Source of the DNA: an uncultured Atopostipes sp.
GTDB lineage: Bacteria > Bacillota > Bacilli > Lactobacillales > Carnobacteriaceae_A
DNA length: 17,244 bases
NCBI GenBank assembly: GCA_947296835.1
Contig: CAMYQS010000006.1
Coordinates: 1 to 17,244 of the forward strand
Reading direction: 5' to 3'
Part shown: one piece after another, positions 12,955-17,244 of the stretch
Layout of the letters: each line of letters opens with the position of its first letter
Position numbering within the stretch: the first letter of the stretch is position 1
The notes under the pieces: generated by a model
The model's database searches: none
What the model saw: only the letters and a program-made list of their open reading frames with translations
Told to the model about the DNA's origin: nothing
Program-made: the position numbers and the translations under genes

Positions 12955-13731
12955 TTAAAACTCCGGAGCGTCTGGCATGTCAGCCATGCTCTCGAATAGC
13001 GCCCCTTGTTTATCGTCTTCAATTACTTCTGGCTCGCTTACTGTCTTAATATTTTCTGGCGCACCTTCTTCAAAGTTCACGTCCACTTGTGCCCCTTCAT
13101 CAAAATCAATGATTTCTTGGTTAGCATTCTGCTTAATGTCGTCCTGTACTTCTGCAACTGCGTTTCTAGGCTCAGTTTGAACTTCGTCTTCTGAGTACAT
13201 TGCACCTACATGCTCAGGGAACGCCTCGCGTAGTGCGTTTACGATTGCTGACTTACGAATCATGTTGTTAGGCATTTGATTCCAAGTTGCTTGTTTCTTT
13301 CCAAATTCTTCAAGGCTAATTTTTACAACAGTAGGCTGCTCTCGGTCTTTCCTAAATATCGTTGCCCAGCCACCAATCAAAGTATCTGTAGGTAGTTTGA
13401 CCGCGCCTTCAATCTCTACTAGTTCATCACCACGCTGGACAATGATCCCTGCCTTCTGACCTGCGTATTGCGGATGACTTTCTGCGCGCTTCATGAACGC
13501 TTCTTTTGAAACGACGATTTGCGCGTCTTGGTTACCGAACTTAATAAGGTAGGCTTCATTCAGGAATGGATTCAGCCTTTGAAATTTACATAGGTTCATA
13601 AACATTACGATTTCTTGTTCGGATACGTCGCCGTTTCCTCGTGTTAGGTAATTTGCAACTGTAGCGCCCGTTAACTTTACTTCTTCTCCATTTGCTTCAA
13701 ATACCACTGGTGAATTCATAATTTTGCTCAT
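12955..13731 (-). CDS. bet: Bet/RecT-family single-strand annealing protein
   Basis: This 258-residue phage recombinase of the lambda Bet/RecT superfamily has the conserved core VSEQEIVMFMNLCKFQRLNP (about 33-52), then FLNEAYLIKFGNQDAQIVVS, FMKRAESHPQY, and the C-terminal NMIRKSAIVNALREAFPE. It anneals single-stranded DNA during double-strand-break repair and recombination-dependent replication. A long acidic tail follows (from about 175), which may recruit partners. ATG 13731 is preferred to one five codons upstream, because GGAGG lies 8 nt before it. Neighbouring SbcC-like ATPase and MBL hydrolase probably supply the end-processing step. Confidence 0.93.
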   Translation of the reverse strand: MSKIMNSPVVFEANGEEVKLTGATVANYLTRGNGDVSEQEIVMFMNLCKFQRLNPFLNEAYLIKFGNQDAQIVVSKEAFMKRAESHPQYAGQKAGIIVQRGDELVEIEGAVKLPTDTLIGGWATIFRKDREQPTVVKISLEEFGKKQATWNQMPNNMIRKSAIVNALREAFPEHVGAMYSEDEVQTEPRNAVAEVQDDIKQNANQEIIDFDEGAQVDVNFEEGAPENIKTVSEPEVIEDDKQGALFESMADMPDAPEF

Positions 13732-13751
13732 GTTTGTTTCCTCCATTATTT

Positions 13752-14174
13752 TTATATGTTTTTAATTACGGTTATCTCTTCTGGTAGATCGCTCACATTT
13801 ACGTAGATAGTGGAGTGATTAATTACGTTTTTAATTGTTTGGTAGGATATTCCACTATCAATTAAGAAGTCTTTGAAAGCATCATCTACATCAACTGACA
13901 GATACTGTCGAATGTCATTTTGTTGATTGAATAGTGTCATAGCGTCAATGGTTGTCTCTTTTTTACCGGTTAATAATTCGTTCACGCTCATCTGGCCCTG
14001 AAATGCTATCTCAGAAAGTCTTTTACTGTTTGGTAAATTCCTTCCCTTTTCCCAGTTAAAAACCGTTACTTTGCTTGTATTAAATATTTCTCCAAACTCT
14101 CCAAGTGTATAACCCATTTCTAGTCGTATTCTTTTAATGCGTTGTCCGACCGCTGCCTTGTCAATGTCTTTCAT
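13752..14174 (-). CDS. XRE-family HTH regulator inside the recombination operon
   Basis: This 140-residue protein has an XRE/Cro-type HTH at residues about 10-65 (IKRIRLEMGYTLGEFGEIFN, SKVTVFNWEKGRNLP, SEIAFQGQMSVNELL). An extra C-terminal domain of about 70 residues has no recognised fold. It overlaps the end of the SbcC-like gene (ATGA), with GGAGGTGG upstream, and is followed closely by bet. A DNA-binding repressor embedded here, not beside a lysogeny switch, suggests local control of the module or interference with a host regulator; targets are unknown. Confidence 0.82.
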   Translation of the reverse strand: MKDIDKAAVGQRIKRIRLEMGYTLGEFGEIFNTSKVTVFNWEKGRNLPNSKRLSEIAFQGQMSVNELLTGKKETTIDAMTLFNQQNDIRQYLSVDVDDAFKDFLIDSGISYQTIKNVINHSTIYVNVSDLPEEITVIKNI

Positions 14175-16186
14175 TGCGCCACCTCCACTCTCAAGTTCTT
14201 GTGATTCGTTACTGAAAGAGTGATTAGTTGCGCATCAACATCAAACAACTCGTTTACACTCTCGGCGTTGTCAATGAAGACCGGAACATAAACATCATGA
14301 TGATCCATGAGTGTGTTTACAATATCGAGACCTGCATTGATTCGCGATGCGTTGTTCAATCCAGTTGAATAATTCGCGCCATTCATAGTTACTTCACAGA
14401 TTTCTTTCAGTCCGCCGTTGATTTGTTCCTCGAACAGCTTGAACTTCACTTCTTTAAACTTGCTGTTAATCGTTTCAGTTAAGAGGTTAACTTTAGTACG
14501 AGTAAATTCTTCTAACAGATACAAGCGTTGCTCTAACTGGCCATACTCAATGCTTAGCTCTTGTTCTTCGTTAATCAGTTCTTCTTTACGCTGACTTTGT
14601 CGGGCGTGTAGAGAAAATAGACTGAGTGAGTTGTTGGCTTTATCAATCTTCGCTTGCTCTGCCTCAATATCTGCCTGAATCTTGTTCAGGTCATCCTCGA
14701 TATTTGTTTGACCGCTCTTTATTTGCTTCTCTAGTTTTTCAGCTTCGGAGATAATTTCTTTTGCTTTGTCTGTTTCTTCGAAGGGATTCTGACTCTTGAT
14801 TGAGCGAATATATTCGTTGTCCTTTCGAACTTTTTCTTGAAGTTCCTCAATTTCTTTTGAAACCTCCAACAAACTTTCTTTGGTCGTGATCAGTTCTTTT
14901 TCTGCAACCGCAACATATTGCTCTTGCTTTTCAATATTTGCCGCAACTTCTTTTCCTACTGCGTTAATCTCTTTCAAGTCATTAGCTTTATTTTCATTAA
15001 ACGCTTTAACTTCTTCTTCGTAGGCAGATTGCAACTTGAGGATTTCGTCGCTCGGTAACTCTTGGCCACAAGTAGGGCATGATGTCTGGTGCTCTTCGAA
15101 TGTTTCCATTTCACGTTCCCTGACTTCATAAAACTTATCCAGTAAGTCTTTCTTTCTGTTTTCTAGTCTTTCGATTTCATTCTTAGCGTTTGAAATGTCT
15201 CGCTCGAACGTGTCAGACGTTTGTTTGAGTTTCCATTCGTCATTCCGTAAGTCTCGAATGTCATTTTCTAACTGGTCTGCACGTTCTCTAACTTCTGACA
15301 GCTCTTTGTTAAGAGATTCTTCGTGGTCAGTCGCTAGTGCTCTGTAATCAAGTCTTAAGTTAGCTACTTTGTTTTTAAGTTCCACAACGCCGTCGCTATT
15401 CTTAAGCGTTGCGCGTTTGTCTTGCAGACTATTGATAACATCCTCTGCCAACTTCTTGTCTGCTTCTAACTGCTCTCTGTCTAAACTTTCGATATCAGGC
15501 AAGGATCTATCAACTTCATCAATTCGTCCTGGTAAACCCCTAATAGCTTTGTTGATTTGCTTCATTTTCTGCTCTGTGAGCTGTTTTAACTCTCCGGCAG
15601 GTCTTTCTTCGATTAACTCTTTTAAAGGCTCTAATTCTTCGTTCTTTTCGATTACGTCTAAGTCCGTGATGTCACCGACCATATCAATTAATGTCTGTCT
15701 ACGGTCTTGCCATTTCATCTTTTTAGGGAAATAGTGAACGTTGGTTAATAGCTTGAATAAGTCTTCATCAATCAATTCTGACAGAGATTCATCAAACTCT
15801 TTCTTCTTAACCGACAGATCGTCAATCTTGTAGCTAGTTGTGTGTCCATCAAATGTTTCTGTTGCACTCCCGCGCTTTTTAACCCAGTCTTCGGATGTCA
15901 TGCGAGATAACTTGCGTGCTTTTCCGTTTACTTCGAGCTCTGCTACAACTTCTGTTTCTAAGTGATGGATTTCATTTCCTTGTTCATCAAGAGGCTTCCA
16001 GTCAAACGTTGCTTGGTCTGCACTGTTTTTACCGAACAAACACCATAAGAACGCGTCGTACAAAGTAGTCTTTCCTGTCCCGTTGTCGCCTTGTACATTT
16101 ATGTCTTGGCCATCTGCATTGAGCTCGTAGTTCGTAACGCCTTTGAAGTTTCTAATTTTCATGTTCAATAATTTTATTTGTGTCAT
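14171..16186 (-). CDS. SbcC/Rad50-like coiled-coil ATPase
   Basis: This 671-residue SMC/Rad50-type protein has Walker A GDNGTGKTT (33-41) near the N-terminus. Long heptad-rich coiled coils follow, split by a zinc hook CPTCGQ (C370, C373). A C-terminal half has a Walker B-like VPVFIDNAE (D639; the usual catalytic acidic pair is DN-AE here). A canonical LSGG signature is not clear (GLNNASRINAG takes its place). Family members open DNA ends with a nuclease partner. No SbcD-like Mre11 nuclease is present in the window; the MBL-fold hydrolase downstream is a possible replacement. The ribosome site is GGAAG about 10 nt before ATG. Confidence 0.88.
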   Translation of the reverse strand: MTQIKLLNMKIRNFKGVTNYELNADGQDINVQGDNGTGKTTLYDAFLWCLFGKNSADQATFDWKPLDEQGNEIHHLETEVVAELEVNGKARKLSRMTSEDWVKKRGSATETFDGHTTSYKIDDLSVKKKEFDESLSELIDEDLFKLLTNVHYFPKKMKWQDRRQTLIDMVGDITDLDVIEKNEELEPLKELIEERPAGELKQLTEQKMKQINKAIRGLPGRIDEVDRSLPDIESLDREQLEADKKLAEDVINSLQDKRATLKNSDGVVELKNKVANLRLDYRALATDHEESLNKELSEVRERADQLENDIRDLRNDEWKLKQTSDTFERDISNAKNEIERLENRKKDLLDKFYEVREREMETFEEHQTSCPTCGQELPSDEILKLQSAYEEEVKAFNENKANDLKEINAVGKEVAANIEKQEQYVAVAEKELITTKESLLEVSKEIEELQEKVRKDNEYIRSIKSQNPFEETDKAKEIISEAEKLEKQIKSGQTNIEDDLNKIQADIEAEQAKIDKANNSLSLFSLHARQSQRKEELINEEQELSIEYGQLEQRLYLLEEFTRTKVNLLTETINSKFKEVKFKLFEEQINGGLKEICEVTMNGANYSTGLNNASRINAGLDIVNTLMDHHDVYVPVFIDNAESVNELFDVDAQLITLSVTNHKNLRVEVAQ

Positions 16187-16234
16187 TTTTGTTATTCTTC
16201 CTTTCGTGCTATACTTCCATTAGATATATTTCTT

Positions 16235-16266
16235 AGACACCTTTGCAGAGGTGTCTTCTTTTTTTA
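16235..16266 (+). terminator. Intrinsic-terminator-like hairpin pointing against the operon
   Basis: AGACACCT (16235-16242) pairs with AGGTGTCT (16249-16256) through an 8-bp perfect stem with a TTGCAG loop. On the plus strand it is followed by TCTTTTTTT. On the minus strand, the coding direction, no T-run follows (TAAGAAATATATC). So it looks like a terminator for plus-strand transcripts, although no plus-strand gene is visible. It lies between the 56-residue gene and the SbcC-like gene; an operator role is an alternative. Confidence 0.6.
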
Positions 16267-16434
16267 TTCGGTTGCCCATCCGTCGTAGCCGTCTCCAAAA
16301 TCATTTTTTAGCTCCTCATGAAACTCTTCTAGGTTTATCTCACCGCGTTCAGCTAACAACTCCAATATGTGTTCCTTTTGAAATAATTTGTTTAAATAAC
16401 TGTTTGGCAGCGACGCCATTATTTCTTCGCTCAT
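16264..16434 (-). CDS. 56-residue acidic small protein
   Basis: This short gene encodes MSEEIMASLPNSYLNKLFQK, then HILELLAERGEINLEEFHEE and a tail DGYDGWATE. It is helical and acidic, with no membrane segment or recognised family. Coding is supported by GGAGGTG 9 nt before ATG and by its position directly after the stop of the 59-residue gene. Its stop is followed at once by the hairpin at 16235-16256. A small modulator or anti-host protein is possible but unproven. Confidence 0.6.
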   Translation of the reverse strand: MSEEIMASLPNSYLNKLFQKEHILELLAERGEINLEEFHEELKNDFGDGYDGWATE

Positions 16435-16437
16435 TCT

Positions 16438-16617
16438 TTACACCTCCGTTAACTCCACTGTCCGCCTGCCTTTTTCTGATGTCCTTCTTTTGTGCGCCGG
16501 GTACTTATAGAACAAAACTGTAGATGGTTTAACCTTTAAGTATTCAGCGCATTCCTTAAGCGTTCCTATAACAAGTAGTTCTTCCCCTTTGTAAACCGCG
16601 TACTCTTTACTCTTCAT
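16438..16617 (-). CDS. Small HTH-like phage protein
   Basis: The protein has 59 residues. Residues about 4-50 read EYAVYKGEELLVIGTLKECA, EYLKVKPSTVLFYKYPAHKR, and fit a small beta-hairpin plus HTH arrangement. Similar short early proteins of Gram-positive phages are recalled, and I would class it as a probable DNA-binding protein. ATG 16617 is chosen (GTGGGGA 7 nt upstream); it overlaps the end of the membrane-protein gene by 11 bp. Confidence 0.7.
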   Translation of the reverse strand: MKSKEYAVYKGEELLVIGTLKECAEYLKVKPSTVLFYKYPAHKRRTSEKGRRTVELTEV

Positions 16618-16804
16618 CAAAAAATCCCCACTGATATGATTTGATTACGCCCCACACCGAAATGATTATACCGGCGAATCCTTTGAATATATTCGGTAAG
16701 ATATCCCCTCCTAGCTCAAGATGACCGACTGTTCCTGCTAACATGAATAAACCAATTAAGATTGTGATTCCCCACTGCGTTTGTTTTTGCTTCTTTCTAC
16801 TCAT
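16607..16804 (-). CDS. Small membrane protein with two hydrophobic helices
   Basis: This 65-residue protein has a basic N-terminus (MSRKKQKQTQ) and two hydrophobic stretches, about 12-28 (GITILIGLFMLAGTVGH) and about 40-55 (FKGFAGIIISVWGVIKSY). It ends WGFFDEE. It is probably an inner-membrane hairpin with both ends inside. The start has AGGAGG 7 nt upstream. Located among early genes, so a host-interaction or exclusion role is a guess. No family recognised. Confidence 0.65.
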   Translation of the reverse strand: MSRKKQKQTQWGITILIGLFMLAGTVGHLELGGDILPNIFKGFAGIIISVWGVIKSYQWGFFDEE

Positions 16805-16819
16805 TTCTTTGCCTCCTAT

Positions 16820-17086
16820 TTATATTTTGTGTTTAGCAATAAACTCGTTTAGGTCTTGAATGTCATACAATATCACTCCACCAATTTTAGCTTGAGGTAG
16901 TCCGCGTTCTTCAACCCAGCGTTGCAACGTTTGTCTGCTGACGTTGCAGTATTCAGTTGCCTGGTTCGTTTGCAAGAACCTCGAGCTATTGCTGTCGCTT
17001 TCTGCGTAGGTATCTAACGCGCTAAAAACCGCCTCGACTACCCTGTCGATTATTTCTCGTTCTGCTCCTTCACTAAGAAAGGTCAT
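16820..17086 (-). CDS. Excisionase-like HTH DNA-binding protein
   Basis: This 88-residue protein has a C-terminal MerR-like/excisionase HTH at about residues 37-88 (FLQTNQATEYCNVSRQTLQR, WVEERGLPQAKIGGVILYDI, DLNEFIAKHKI), as in the HTH_17 excisionase family. The N-terminal helix (EREIIDRVVEAVFSALDTYA) may mediate oligomerisation. ATG 17086 is chosen (GGGAG 8 nt upstream) over GTG 17095, which overlaps the stop of the readthrough frame upstream. Such proteins act as recombination directionality factors or as early regulators. A link to the tyrosine recombinase at 4074-5933 is possible but distant. Confidence 0.75.
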   Translation of the reverse strand: MTFLSEGAEREIIDRVVEAVFSALDTYAESDSNSSRFLQTNQATEYCNVSRQTLQRWVEERGLPQAKIGGVILYDIQDLNEFIAKHKI

Positions 17087-17091
17087 CTGTA

Positions 17092-17133
17092 TCACTCCCG
17101 TTCCCTTAAGTCGATGCCTAGTAAGTCTGCTAG
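17092..17133 (-). pseudogene. Detached C-terminal codons of the partial gene
   Basis: After the in-frame TAA the frame reads LADLLGIDLRERE to TGA. It has normal codon character and ends with the four-base GTGA overlap that this operon uses at other junctions. A single base change to TAA would explain the break. Confidence 0.5.
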
Positions 17134-17244
17134 TTACTCAATCTCCTGATACATCCAATCCTGTAAATCTACTACCGAAAGAGGATCGCCCGTTTCTTTC
17201 CATTTCATATCTGTCGCTTGCGTTAGTTCGTACATATCCAAGAC
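17134..17244 (-). CDS. Partial small gene with a premature stop
   Basis: The frame is open at the right edge and reads VLDMYELTQATDMKWKETGD, PLSVVDLQDWMYQEIE, then TAA at 17136-17134. A start may lie beyond the window or at the internal ATG of MYELTQ. The same frame continues after the TAA as LADLLGIDLRERE and TGA at 17094-17092, which overlaps the next gene's GTG. The normal product is therefore probably 13 residues longer. No family recognised. Confidence 0.55.
   Translation of the reverse strand, partial: VLDMYELTQATDMKWKETGDPLSVVDLQDWMYQEIE

Noticed and set aside
15369..15734. 121-codon open frame on the plus strand
   Set aside because: It is the antisense shadow of the coiled-coil region of the SbcC-like ATPase; Ser/Leu-rich translation, no family resemblance.

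Overview
The window is a stretch of a tailed double-stranded DNA phage or prophage from a low-GC Gram-positive host (Bacillota). Lactobacillales or a Listeria/Enterococcus-like host seems most likely. The basis is base composition, strong GGAGG ribosome sites, and a gene set typical of such phages: ArpU-type late regulator, DUF1642, DUF1064, HNHc_6, a Phg_2220_C replisome organiser, lambda-Bet-type annealase and a PBSX-like terminase. The host genus cannot be fixed from the sequence alone. Every convincing gene is on the minus strand, so transcription runs from position 17244 towards 1. No repressor, lysogeny switch or divergent block lies inside the window.

Layout in transcription order (right to left). 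17.2-16.2 kb: small early genes, namely a partial gene with an in-frame stop near its end, an excisionase-like HTH protein, a two-helix membrane protein and two very short genes. 16.2-12.2 kb: a recombination module with an SbcC/Rad50-like ATPase carrying a zinc hook, an XRE regulator, a Bet/RecT annealase and a metallo-beta-lactamase-fold hydrolase. 12.2-9.7 kb: replication, with a replisome organiser that contains iteron-like repeats (probable origin), a DnaC/DnaI-type helicase loader, a small protein and an HNHc_6 nuclease. 9.7-7.3 kb: a rapidly changing cassette of small overlapping genes, flanked by an exact 105-bp direct repeat and joined at almost identical stop/RBS/start junctions. 7.3-5.9 kb: a small conserved protein, an HNH endonuclease and an N6-methylase-like protein without motif IV. 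5.9-4.07 kb: a 619-residue tyrosine recombinase whose first 290 residues are six tandem HTH-like repeats. 4.07-1.8 kb: a probably frameshifted gene, a short basic protein, MazG, DUF1064, a membrane protein, a small protein and the ArpU-like late regulator. 1.8-1.5 kb: a non-coding interval of many hairpins, a rho-independent terminator and a 23-bp inverted repeat. 1.5-0 kb: terminase small subunit and the 5' part of the large subunit, running off the left edge.

The early operon would make recombination and replication proteins, then accessory proteins, and finally the ArpU-like factor. The terminator before the terminase genes makes a natural early/late boundary, beyond which packaging genes would be switched on. 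The items most worth following up are the six-HTH tyrosine recombinase sitting inside the lytic operon, the structured non-coding block with its large palindrome before terS, and the repeat-flanked cassette of small genes with recurring junction sequences.
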